Assembly (NCBI GenBank): GCA_958295685.1
Contig: OY282365.1
Span: forward strand, 2,294,001-2,358,000
DNA from: an uncultured Dehalococcoidia bacterium
Lineage (GTDB): Bacteria; Chloroflexota; Dehalococcoidia; Lucifugimonadales; CATQGZ01
DNA length: 64,000 nucleotides
Direction of reading: 5' to 3'
Positions 33,877 to 41,930 of the stretch are shown here, in pieces; position 1 is the first letter of the stretch, and every line of letters starts with the position of its first letter. The notes under the pieces were generated by a model that was not told the origin of the DNA, did not search any database, and saw only the letters and a list, made by a program, of their open reading frames with translations. A program made the position numbers and the translations under genes.

Positions 33877-36177
33877 TCAGCCGCCGTTCTTCCAGACGGC
33901 CTCCACCACAGCCCCTGGGTTCATGGGCAGCTTCTCCATCCGGATGTTCACGGCCCTGTATATGCCGTTGGCAATGGCCGCCGGGGGCGTGACGATGTTC
34001 ACCTCGCCGACTCCCCGCGCGCCGTATGGGTGGGTGGCGCTGGGGACTTCCACGATGACCGTGTCGATCATCGGCACGTCGAGGCTCACCGGCATCCGGT
34101 AGTCGAGGAGGCTGGAGTTCATCATGCCTCCCGCCTCGTTCATGAAGTACTCCTCGTTGAGGCCCCATCCGATTCCCTGCACGCTGCCGCCCTGCATCTG
34201 CCCCTCGACGTAGCTCGGGTGGATCGCCTTGCCCGCGTCCTGGACGCAGGTGAACCTCAGGACGGTCACCTTGCCGGTTTCGGGATCGACCTCCACGTCG
34301 ACGATGGAACCGGCGTAGGCGCCCCCGATCGCAGGCGGGGTCAGGCTGCACGACCCCACGACGGGTCCCCCGGTGTCGTTGAGCTGGCCTGCCAGCTCTG
34401 CGAAGGACATCCTCAGTTCGGAGTCCACCTTCGACGTGATCTCCCCTGCCTGGAGGTCCAGGGTGTCCGGCTCAACCTCCCATATCTTCGACGCCCGGTC
34501 GATCATCTGCCGCTTTATGTCGTTGGCGGCCTCGTAGGCGGTCCAGCCCGCCTTGAAGGTGACGCTGCTGCCGCCGGTTCCCGACGTGTAGCCGACCGAG
34601 TCGGTGTCGACGACCTGCGGGTTGATCTTCTCGACCGGAATGCCCAGAACCTCGGCTGCCTGCATGGCGACCGAGGTGCGCGTCCCGCCGATGTCGGCCG
34701 AGCCCTCGCTGAGGGTCAGGCTGCCGTCGGGGTTCACCATTATGGTGCACGCCGACGCGCCGGCGCCGTTGATCCAGAACCCCACGGCGACGCCCCGCCC
34801 CCTGTTCGGGCCTTCGAGGGGCGCGTTGTAGTGTGGGTGATCACGCATCGCCTCCAGAACCTCGACGCAGCCGATTTTCGGATTGATCGGGCCGTCGGCG
34901 CGGCGGGTGCCTTCCTTGGCCGCGTTCATCAAGCGCAGTTCTATGGGGTCGTGGCCCAGCTTCTCAGCGATCTCGTCGATGACCGTCTCCACGCCAAACG
35001 CGGCCTGAGTCGCTCCCGGCGCGCGGTAGGCGCCCGACTTCGGCTTGTTGACCACCACGTCGTAGCCGTCTATGACCACGTTCGGGACGTCGTAGGCCGC
35101 GAACACCGTCATCGCGGCCGCGCCCACCGGAGAGCCTGGGAATGCGCCCGCCTCGAAGGCCAGATGGGCCTGAGCGGCGGTGATCTTGCCGTCCCTCGTT
35201 GCGCCCATCTTTATCCTCAGGTTGCTGCCGGGGGTCGGCCCGGTGCCCTGAAGGTCCTCCGCCCTGCTCATGATGATCTTTACGGTGTGCCCGGTCTTCT
35301 TGGAGAGCATGGCGGCCACCGGAGCGCCGTACGGCTCGAACTTGCCTCCGAACCCCCCGCCGATCTCCATGGGCACGAGCTTGATGTCGGCGATGTCCAG
35401 GTTGAGCGAGGCAGCGGAGGCGTCCCGCACCTCGAAGGGGCCCTGAGTGCTGCACCAGATGGTGACCTTGCCGTCCTTGTTCCAGAAGGCCGTTGCGTTG
35501 TGAGGCTCGATGTAGCCCTGGTGAACTGTTGCCGTGTCGAACTCTCGCTCGATCACCACGTCGGCCTCCGCGAGTCCTTCTTCCAGGTTTCCGAGGACGT
35601 GCTGGAAGTGCTGGGCGACGTTGCTCACCCTGTCGGTGAGCTCGCCCAGCTCCTCGGTCTTCAGGTGGTCGTGGAGAATGGGCGCGTCGTCCTTCATGCC
35701 ATCGGGAGCGGTGAGCACGGACGGGAGCACCTCGTAGTCCACCTCTATGAGGGCCAGCGCCTCGTGCGCGACGTGCGCGTTGGCGGCCGCGACCGCGGCG
35801 ACCGGCTGGCCCTTGTACAGCGTCTTGTCGCTGGCCAGGATGTTGTCCCGGAGGTATCCCAGCCGGGTGTTCAGTTCTCCGAGTTGCACGTACTCATCCG
35901 GAGAGGCGTCGCTCCGCGGGAAGTCCTTTGCGGTAACCGCCGCGAGCACGCCGGGCTGCGCCTCGGCTTTGCTCACGTCTATCGACCTGATGCGGGCGTG
36001 GGCGTGCGGGCTGCGGAGGACCGCGCCGAAGATCAGGCCCGTGGACGTGAAGTCGGCGCCGTACTGCGCCCGCCCGGTCACCTTGTCTGTGCCGTCGTGG
36101 CGTACGGGCCGCGTGCCCACCACCTCGTATTCGGTGGTCGCGAGGACCATGTTGGGCTCGTAGTTCTTTATGGCCAT
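33877..36177 (-). CDS. Xanthine dehydrogenase-family molybdopterin-binding large subunit (copy 1)
   Basis: The 766-residue large subunit has an N-terminal TGRAQYGADF domain, EPHNATAFW, GGGFGGKFEPYGAPVAAM (about residue 282), SGAYRAPGATQAAFGVETVI, and the conserved GARGVGEVNIVTPPAAIANG near the C-terminus, with the Glu that acts as base at the molybdenum. AYRAPG is of the xanthine dehydrogenase type and not the VAYRCSFR loop of CO dehydrogenase, so CO oxidation is unlikely. It is the second of two large subunits in the operon. Its C-terminal third is almost the same as in the other, including VTVLRFTCVQDAGKAIHPSY. Confidence 0.85.
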   Translation of the reverse strand: MAIKNYEPNMVLATTEYEVVGTRPVRHDGTDKVTGRAQYGADFTSTGLIFGAVLRSPHAHARIRSIDVSKAEAQPGVLAAVTAKDFPRSDASPDEYVQLGELNTRLGYLRDNILASDKTLYKGQPVAAVAAANAHVAHEALALIEVDYEVLPSVLTAPDGMKDDAPILHDHLKTEELGELTDRVSNVAQHFQHVLGNLEEGLAEADVVIEREFDTATVHQGYIEPHNATAFWNKDGKVTIWCSTQGPFEVRDASAASLNLDIADIKLVPMEIGGGFGGKFEPYGAPVAAMLSKKTGHTVKIIMSRAEDLQGTGPTPGSNLRIKMGATRDGKITAAQAHLAFEAGAFPGSPVGAAAMTVFAAYDVPNVVIDGYDVVVNKPKSGAYRAPGATQAAFGVETVIDEIAEKLGHDPIELRLMNAAKEGTRRADGPINPKIGCVEVLEAMRDHPHYNAPLEGPNRGRGVAVGFWINGAGASACTIMVNPDGSLTLSEGSADIGGTRTSVAMQAAEVLGIPVEKINPQVVDTDSVGYTSGTGGSSVTFKAGWTAYEAANDIKRQMIDRASKIWEVEPDTLDLQAGEITSKVDSELRMSFAELAGQLNDTGGPVVGSCSLTPPAIGGAYAGSIVDVEVDPETGKVTVLRFTCVQDAGKAIHPSYVEGQMQGGSVQGIGWGLNEEYFMNEAGGMMNSSLLDYRMPVSLDVPMIDTVIVEVPSATHPYGARGVGEVNIVTPPAAIANGIYRAVNIRMEKLPMNPGAVVEAVWKNGG

Positions 36178-36199
36178 GAGTTTTCCCTCCCGGCTTTGA

Positions 36200-38488
36200 C
36201 TATTTCGACCAGACGGCCTCCATGACCGCTCCCGGATTCATGGGCAGCTTCTCCATCCACACGCCCGTGGCGTTGTGAATCGCGTGGGCGATGGCCGCCG
36301 GTGGCGGAACGATGTTCGCCTCGCCGACCCCTCTGACTCCGAACGGGTGTGAGGGGCTGGGAACCTCCACGATGACCGTGTCGATCATCGGCAGGTCGAG
36401 GCTCGTGGGCATACGGTAGTCGAGAAGGCTGGAGTTCGCCATCTCGCCGTTGCCGCGCATGAAGTATTCCTCGTTGAGGCCCCATCCGATGCCCTGCACG
36501 CTGCCGCCCTGCATCTGTCCCTCGACGTAGCTGGGGTGGATCGCCTTGCCCGCGTCCTGAACGCAGGTGAAGCGCAGGACGGTCACCTTGCCGGTATCGG
36601 GGTCGACCTCCACGTCGACGATGTTCCCTGCAAAGGATCCTCCGCCGGCGCCCATACCGCCCCCGTCTATCGAGCCGGAGCCGATTATCGTGCCCCCTGT
36701 GGAGGCGAGTTCGGCGGCCAGTTCCTTGAAGGTCATACGGAGTTCGCTGTCCGTCGTGGATCTTATGACGCCCTTCTCCATCTCTATCGAGGCGGCGTCG
36801 ATGTCCCAGATCTGCGACGCTCTCTCGATCATCTGCCTCTTGACGTCCTGGGCTGCGTCGTGAGCGGCCCAGCCGGTCGCGTAGGCCACTCGGCTGCCGC
36901 CGGTCACGTCGGTGTATCCCACCGAGTCGGTGTCCGCCACCGTGGGGCGCACGTCCTCGGCCCTGATGCCGAGCACCTCGGCCGCCTGCATGGCGACTGA
37001 GGCCCGGGAGCCTCCGATGTCGGTCGAGCCTTCAATCAGGCTGACGGCGCCATCGTGGTTCACGCTGATGGTGCAGGTGGACTTGAAGCCCACGTTGAAC
37101 CAGTAGCCGATCGAGATTCCCCTGCCTCTGTTGGGGCCCTCGAGGGGGGCGCTGTAGTGAGGGTGGTCCCTCATGGCCTGCAAGACCTCTTCGCAGCCGA
37201 TGCGCGGGAAGGTCGGGCCGTCGGCGCGGCGGGTGCCCTCCCTGGCCGCGTTCTTGAGCCGGATGTCCACGGGGTCGATGCCGAGCTTCTCGGCGATCTC
37301 GCTGACCACCGTCTCCATAGCGAAGGCGGCGTTGGTCGCGCCCGGGGCGCGGTAGGCCTGCGTCTTCGGCTTATTCACCACCACGTCGTAGCCGTCTATG
37401 GCCTGGTTCGGGGCCGCGTATGCCGCGAAAACGCACTGCGACCCGGCGGCCACCGGCGACCCCTTGAAGGCGCCCGCCTCGTAGGCCAGGTACGCGTGCG
37501 CGGCCTTGATGTTCCCCTGGGCGTCCGCGCCGACTTTGACCCTGACGTTGGAACCGGGCGTCGGCCCCGTGCCCTCGAACACCTCCTGCCGCGTCATGAC
37601 TATCTTGACGGGCTGACCCGTCTTCTGCGACAGCATGGCGCAGACCGGCTCGACGTAGCTGGGTATCTTGCCTCCGAAGCCGCCCCCGATCTCCATCGGC
37701 GTCACTTTTATGAGGGACTCGGGGATGCCCAGAACGTTCGATACCTCGTCACGCACCCAGAAGGATCCCTGAGTGCTGCACCAGACGTGAACTCGTCCGT
37801 CGGTGTTCCACAGGGCCGTCGCCACCTGGGGCTCGATGTAGCCCTGATGCACGGTGGCCGTGTCGAACTCTCGCTCGATTACGATGTCCGACTCTGCGAA
37901 TCCCTTCTCCACGTCGCCCAAGTCGTGGCGGAAGTGCTCGGCGACGTTGGACGGCTCGTCCCCGGCCTCGCCTCCCGCCATCGTCCGCATGTCTTCGTGG
38001 AGAATGGGCGCGCCGTCGGCCATGGCCTCCTGAACGGTGAGCACCGGAGAGAGTACCTCGTAGTCCACCTCGATGAGGGAGAGGGCCTCTTCGGCGTCGT
38101 GGGGACTGGCGGCCGCGACTGCCGCGACGGCGTGGCCTTTGTAGAGGGCCTTGTCGGCCGCGAGGACGTTGCGACGCAGGTCGCCGACGGCCACTCCCTC
38201 GCCTCCAACCACGTCCTCGCCGCCCTTGGGCAGGTCGGCGTTGGTGACCACCGCCAGGACGCCCGGCGCGGCCTCGGCCTTGCTCGTGTCGATGGACCTG
38301 ATGCGGGCGTGGGCGTGAGGGCTGCGGAGCACCTTGCCGTGCAGAAGTCCGGTCGCGGTGAAGTCGGCCCCGTACTGCGCGCGCCCCGTGACCTTGTCCG
38401 CCCCGTCAGGACGGAGCGGGCGCGTGCCTATTACGTCGTACTCCTTCGTCGAGAGGACTACGTTGGGGTCATACTCGGTCGTGGTCAT
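36200..38488 (-). CDS. Xanthine dehydrogenase-family molybdopterin-binding large subunit (copy 2)
   Basis: The 762-residue large subunit has the same domain order as its neighbour: VTGRAQYGADFTATGLLHGK, GGGFGGKIPSYVEPVCAML, AYRAPGATNAAFAMETVV and GVRGVGEANIVPPPAAIAHA. The start is the ATG at 38488, which overlaps the small-subunit stop by four bases (ATGA); an open frame further upstream is a shadow. It is 22 bases from copy 1. Either the two large subunits use the same small and medium subunits for different substrates, or they form a mixed complex. Confidence 0.85.
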   Translation of the reverse strand: MTTTEYDPNVVLSTKEYDVIGTRPLRPDGADKVTGRAQYGADFTATGLLHGKVLRSPHAHARIRSIDTSKAEAAPGVLAVVTNADLPKGGEDVVGGEGVAVGDLRRNVLAADKALYKGHAVAAVAAASPHDAEEALSLIEVDYEVLSPVLTVQEAMADGAPILHEDMRTMAGGEAGDEPSNVAEHFRHDLGDVEKGFAESDIVIEREFDTATVHQGYIEPQVATALWNTDGRVHVWCSTQGSFWVRDEVSNVLGIPESLIKVTPMEIGGGFGGKIPSYVEPVCAMLSQKTGQPVKIVMTRQEVFEGTGPTPGSNVRVKVGADAQGNIKAAHAYLAYEAGAFKGSPVAAGSQCVFAAYAAPNQAIDGYDVVVNKPKTQAYRAPGATNAAFAMETVVSEIAEKLGIDPVDIRLKNAAREGTRRADGPTFPRIGCEEVLQAMRDHPHYSAPLEGPNRGRGISIGYWFNVGFKSTCTISVNHDGAVSLIEGSTDIGGSRASVAMQAAEVLGIRAEDVRPTVADTDSVGYTDVTGGSRVAYATGWAAHDAAQDVKRQMIERASQIWDIDAASIEMEKGVIRSTTDSELRMTFKELAAELASTGGTIIGSGSIDGGGMGAGGGSFAGNIVDVEVDPDTGKVTVLRFTCVQDAGKAIHPSYVEGQMQGGSVQGIGWGLNEEYFMRGNGEMANSSLLDYRMPTSLDLPMIDTVIVEVPSPSHPFGVRGVGEANIVPPPAAIAHAIHNATGVWMEKLPMNPGAVMEAVWSK

Positions 38489-38970
38489 ACTTCGGCCTCC
38501 CGCATCTTGACGGCCGCGTCCTGGACGGCCCGCACGATCTTGTCGTAGCCGGTGCAGCGGCACAGGTTGTTGGCGAGCCAGAAGCGTATCTCGTGCTCGG
38601 TCGGGTCGGGGTTCTGCTCCAGCAACACCTTGGAGGCCACGATGAAGCCGGGGGTGCAGATGCCGCACTGGAGCGCCGCGTTCTCGAGGAACGCGGTCTG
38701 GACGGGGTGAAGCGTGCTGCCGCACGCAACGCCCTCGATGGTCGTGATCTCCCTGCCCTCGACCTCCACGCCGAGGACGAGACACGAAGTCACGATCCGG
38801 CCGTCCAACACGACAGTACAGGCTCCGCAGTTGCCGTCGTTGCACCCCTCCTTGGATCCCGTCAGGCCGATCACGTCGCGCAGACATTCCAGGAGGCTCT
38901 GACGGGGCTCGCAGAGAAAATCGACGTGCTCGCCGTTTATCGTTGTCTGTACGTAGGTCTTGGCAGGCAT
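38485..38970 (-). CDS. (2Fe-2S)-binding small subunit of a molybdenum hydroxylase
   Basis: The 161-residue protein binds two [2Fe-2S] clusters. The plant-ferredoxin-like N-terminal domain has GCNDGNCGACTVVLDG and a fourth Cys in VTSC (about residues 43-64). The C-terminal helical domain has CGICTPGF (about residue 103) and CRCTGYDKIV (about 139). It carries electrons from the molybdopterin site to FAD. The length is standard for CoxS/XdhC proteins. The ATG shares its first base with the end of the TAA stop of the FAD subunit, so the subunits are translationally coupled. Confidence 0.9.
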   Translation of the reverse strand: MPAKTYVQTTINGEHVDFLCEPRQSLLECLRDVIGLTGSKEGCNDGNCGACTVVLDGRIVTSCLVLGVEVEGREITTIEGVACGSTLHPVQTAFLENAALQCGICTPGFIVASKVLLEQNPDPTEHEIRFWLANNLCRCTGYDKIVRAVQDAAVKMREAEV

Positions 38971-39836
38971 TACTTGTTCTCCTTAGCTCGCTCTATCGCG
39001 ATGTTGAGTCCTCGGCGAGTCAGCACCTCGCACAGGTGCATTCTGTACTCCTTGGTACCACGCATGTCCGTGATGGGCTTGGCCGCGTCCCTGGCGATGG
39101 CCGAAGCCGCCCTGACGCTCTCCTCGTTGACGGGCTGCCCGACGAGGGAGTCGCCCGCCTCTCTGACGAACAGAGGGGTCGGCGCCACGGATGCCAGGGC
39201 GATGCGCGCCGACTTGAACGTCCCGTTGTCGATCTCCACCGACACACCGGCGCCTGCCACGGCGATGTCCATCTCGTTGCGCGGAATGAAGCGCATGTAC
39301 TGGGCGCCCGAGCCCTTGGCAGGCGGGGGCATGTGCAGAGAGACGAGAAGCTCGCCCTCTTCGAGCACCGTCTGGCCGGGGGCGGTGCAGAAGTCTTCCA
39401 CCGCCACCTGACGGGTCCCGCCAGGTCCGGCCACGTTGGCCACGGCCCCCAGCGCTATCAGCGCCGGAACTGCGTCCGCGCTCGGCGCCGCGTTGCACAG
39501 GTTGCCGCCGATTGAGGCCCTGCCCTGGATCTGTGTCCCGCCGATGAGGGAGGCAGAGTCGATGAGACCAGGGTACGCCGCGCACACGGCCTCGTTGGTA
39601 TAGATGCTGTAGCAGGGCACCGCCGCTCCAAGAGTCAGCCCCTCGCTCGGATCGCACGTGATCTCGTTGAGCTCGGGGATGTCCTTGACGTCCACCAGGG
39701 TATCTATGTCGAACCTGCGCACGCGCAGGTTGACCAGGATGTCCGTGCCGCCCGCCAGCGGGCGGGCGTTCCCTTCCTTCAGAAGGTCGACAGCCTCCTG
39801 CACCGAGCATGTTCTGGCGTAATCAATCCATTTCAA
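38970..39836 (-). CDS. FAD-binding medium subunit of a molybdenum hydroxylase
   Basis: This 288-residue subunit has the FAD motifs RPLAGGTDILVNLRVRR (about residue 24) and GGTQIQGRASIGGNLCNAAP (about 100-119), with the TIGGN-like loop as IGGN. I place the start at the TTG at 39836 because AAGGAGGTGG lies 6 bases upstream; a longer ATG version would add 30 residues that contain the ribosome binding site. It is the first gene of the operon, medium, small, large, large, MoaD. A promoter candidate lies upstream at 39970-39999. Confidence 0.85.
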   Translation of the reverse strand: MKWIDYARTCSVQEAVDLLKEGNARPLAGGTDILVNLRVRRFDIDTLVDVKDIPELNEITCDPSEGLTLGAAVPCYSIYTNEAVCAAYPGLIDSASLIGGTQIQGRASIGGNLCNAAPSADAVPALIALGAVANVAGPGGTRQVAVEDFCTAPGQTVLEEGELLVSLHMPPPAKGSGAQYMRFIPRNEMDIAVAGAGVSVEIDNGTFKSARIALASVAPTPLFVREAGDSLVGQPVNEESVRAASAIARDAAKPITDMRGTKEYRMHLCEVLTRRGLNIAIERAKENK

Positions 39837-39969
39837 ATCGGCCACCTCCTTAAAATGGCAACCCGCCGGCGGGTCTGATATGTTCGGCAAGGACGCGGGC
39901 ACGTAACCCTCGCCTGCCTGCCACAATCACGAAGACCCGTATGAGCCTCGTCGCCTAGAATTCGCGCCG

Positions 39970-39999
39970 AGTATATCAGACGGCTATTCCCAAGTACAA
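39970..39999 (-). promoter_or_regulatory. Candidate promoter of the molybdenum hydroxylase operon
   Basis: On the minus strand TTGTAC (39999-39994), 18 bases and TATACT (39975-39970) resemble a sigma70 promoter with one or two mismatches per box. It lies 134 bases before the FAD-subunit start and after the thioesterase gene, in a region without other features. Confidence 0.45.
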
Positions 40000-40048
40000 C
40001 GGAACCCCACTCAAAATTCCTCTCTCCGGGGCGCCTGACGCAACAGCC

Positions 40049-40423
40049 TCAGGGGCCCTCGACAGGGACCACGGCCCGCTTGTGGGTCGCGACGCCGATG
40101 CTCTTGCCGCCGTCGGACGCCTCTATCGAGTAGGTCAGCCGGTTGCGGTCCACTCCCGTGAGCTCGGCTCTGACGGTGACCCTGTTGCCCACAGGCGTGG
40201 GCGCGATGTGCCTCAGTCCGTCCACCGCGTACCCAACGGTGGTGTGCCCGTCGGGCAGCATGGCGTCGGTGGCCTCTATGCAGGCCAATTCCATCAGCTC
40301 CAGCATCCTGGGCGTGGACAGCACGTCCGCGCCCTCACGGCCCATCCTGTTGATGCTCATCGCCTTGGTCACCGTCACGTCCAGGGTTCCCGTCTGCCCG
40401 GGCCTGATATTGTCCATCTCCAA
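40049..40423 (-). CDS. Thioesterase, fluoroacetyl-CoA thioesterase-like hotdog protein
   Basis: The 124-residue hotdog-fold protein has VLSTPRMLELMELACIEATD (about residues 34-53) and HTTVGYAVDGLRHIAPTPVG (about 60-79). Thr, Glu and His at positions equivalent to the FlK catalytic set are visible (STPRMLELMELA, HTTVG). FlK-like proteins hydrolyse acyl-CoA thioesters, and most family members have unknown acyl groups. It lies about 70 bases after the conserved unknown gene at 40495, on the same strand, and probably acts on a CoA ester of catabolism. Confidence 0.72.
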   Translation of the reverse strand: MEMDNIRPGQTGTLDVTVTKAMSINRMGREGADVLSTPRMLELMELACIEATDAMLPDGHTTVGYAVDGLRHIAPTPVGNRVTVRAELTGVDRNRLTYSIEASDGGKSIGVATHKRAVVPVEGP

Positions 40424-40494
40424 GTGAGTTACCCCCTCTCGAATCTGTCCCTACTCTAACCCCTCTGAAAGAGGACGGACAACCCATCCACCCG

Positions 40495-41793
40495 TCATGC
40501 ATGACTCCCAAGCGCATCGATGCCGTCCGGAACGGGGCGTATCGGGGGCTGCTCGTATGGTCTGTAGGCCACGTTCAGGTGAGGCGTCTCTATCCTGACG
40601 TGGCCTCTGTATCTCGACTCCATCAGAGCATCGAGCGCGCCGCTGACCAGGAGGGTGCGCTCGACCGGATACTGGGGTCGGCCCGTAACGAACAGTTCCT
40701 GAACGTTCAGCGCCTGATAGGTGAAGGGCTCGTTCCGGTCTCCTGTTCGAATGAAGCCTGTGCTGAGCGCTTCGCCGTTCACGCGGGCGGCGTAACCGAA
40801 GGCTCGCAGATGCCCCGGGAGCATCAGGACGGCGGCGCGAAGGCCGTCTGTGTACTCCAGGATGAAGACGACCGGGTTGGGGCAGTTGTCTTCCATGGCG
40901 CCGGGTTCCTTGAGCGGGACAGGGGCATCGGGGGCTTCGGAGGCCGTGCCGAAGGGGCGTAGAGGGGGAAGCTGCGCGACGCGGGTTTCGGCGGCCTCTG
41001 CGAGGTCACGCGGCCAGAGGCCGCTCCTGCCTGCCTCCCACACGGCCTCGCCCTCGAGGCACTGGACGGCGGCGATGCCGCTCTCGCCGCCGCCGCGCCG
41101 CTCGATCATGCACTGCAGCCCCTCCAGTCCGTGGAAGCCGTAGGAGTCGAGTCCGAAGAGGAAGGGATGGATGTATCCAATGCACAGCGCTTCGTCGATG
41201 GGTGTGCCGGGCCTGTGCTCCAGTTCCGGGCCGCGGGAGCACAGCGGCAGGGCGGAGCCGGCCATGAACGGCGCCTCGAGGTCTCTCGCGCGCCGATACA
41301 TCCACAGGGCGTCGGGCCAGTTGTATGAGAGGTGCTTGTCGTTGAAGACCGGAACGGAGCGCCCGGAGGCTGCGAAGACGCCGCAGACCTGCTCGAAGAA
41401 GTGGCGCCGTGGGTACAGGTGCCTCCCGCGCTCGTCGCCCGCGTAGTCGCCGTGTTCGGCGACTATCATCACGCCGTCCACCGCTAGCTCGCCGGGGCGC
41501 TCGTCGCCTTCGGGCGTCCAGTGCCCCGGCCTGCGCTGCGGGGTCAGCGTGAGGGCGCCGCGTATGCTCTGATGGAGCTCGATGCCATACTCCTCCGCCA
41601 GATCGTCGGCCATGCCGGTCCAGTGGGGCTGGTCGACGTACATCGACACCAGGTCCACGCTGGGCGCGAGGAGGCGTCCGTCGATTGTGGGGAACCCCCT
41701 GGCAAACTTGGAAACGACTAGGTCGGCGTGTGAGCCGTGAGAGGCGGGGAAGAATGCCGTGACGATCGCCGCTATCTTCTTGCGCTCTGCCAT
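40495..41793 (-). CDS. Conserved protein of unknown function (about 430 residues)
   Basis: The 432-residue soluble protein starts at the ATG at 41793, after GAGGAGAAG. No function is recognised. Visible blocks: KKIAAIVTAFFPASHGSHAD, VDLVSMYVDQPH, VDGVMIVAEHGDYAGDERGR, LYPRRHFFEQVCGVFAASGR, SVPVFNDKHLSYNWPDA, PFMAGSALPL and GFHGLEGLQCMIERR. Conserved His, Asp and Glu residues in these blocks could bind metal. I recall similar proteins in planctomycetes and Chloroflexota, in dehydrogenase-rich catabolic regions. The opening block resembles the N-terminus of Gfo/Idh/MocA oxidoreductases, but the glycine-rich loop is missing. Confidence 0.7.
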   Translation of the reverse strand: MAERKKIAAIVTAFFPASHGSHADLVVSKFARGFPTIDGRLLAPSVDLVSMYVDQPHWTGMADDLAEEYGIELHQSIRGALTLTPQRRPGHWTPEGDERPGELAVDGVMIVAEHGDYAGDERGRHLYPRRHFFEQVCGVFAASGRSVPVFNDKHLSYNWPDALWMYRRARDLEAPFMAGSALPLCSRGPELEHRPGTPIDEALCIGYIHPFLFGLDSYGFHGLEGLQCMIERRGGGESGIAAVQCLEGEAVWEAGRSGLWPRDLAEAAETRVAQLPPLRPFGTASEAPDAPVPLKEPGAMEDNCPNPVVFILEYTDGLRAAVLMLPGHLRAFGYAARVNGEALSTGFIRTGDRNEPFTYQALNVQELFVTGRPQYPVERTLLVSGALDALMESRYRGHVRIETPHLNVAYRPYEQPPIRPVPDGIDALGSHA

Positions 41794-41930
41794 GTTGGTC
41801 TTCTCCTCTCGGGTCTGCCGGGTAGCTCGAGTGGGATTATCCCACATCGCCGACCGCCGGGGCGCGGCGCGCGGTTCGTGCGGCGTGCTACAGTTAGCGG
41901 ATACTACGGTCGCGCAATGGAGTACGGGAG

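Noticed and set aside
33529..36225. Very long plus-strand open frame opposite the molybdenum hydroxylase gene
   Set aside because: It is antisense to a well-supported gene and typical of GC-rich codon bias; no family motifs.
33877..38488. Aerobic CO dehydrogenase (CoxL)
   Set aside because: The large subunits have the AYRAPG loop and not the VAYRCSFR loop that marks form I CO dehydrogenases.
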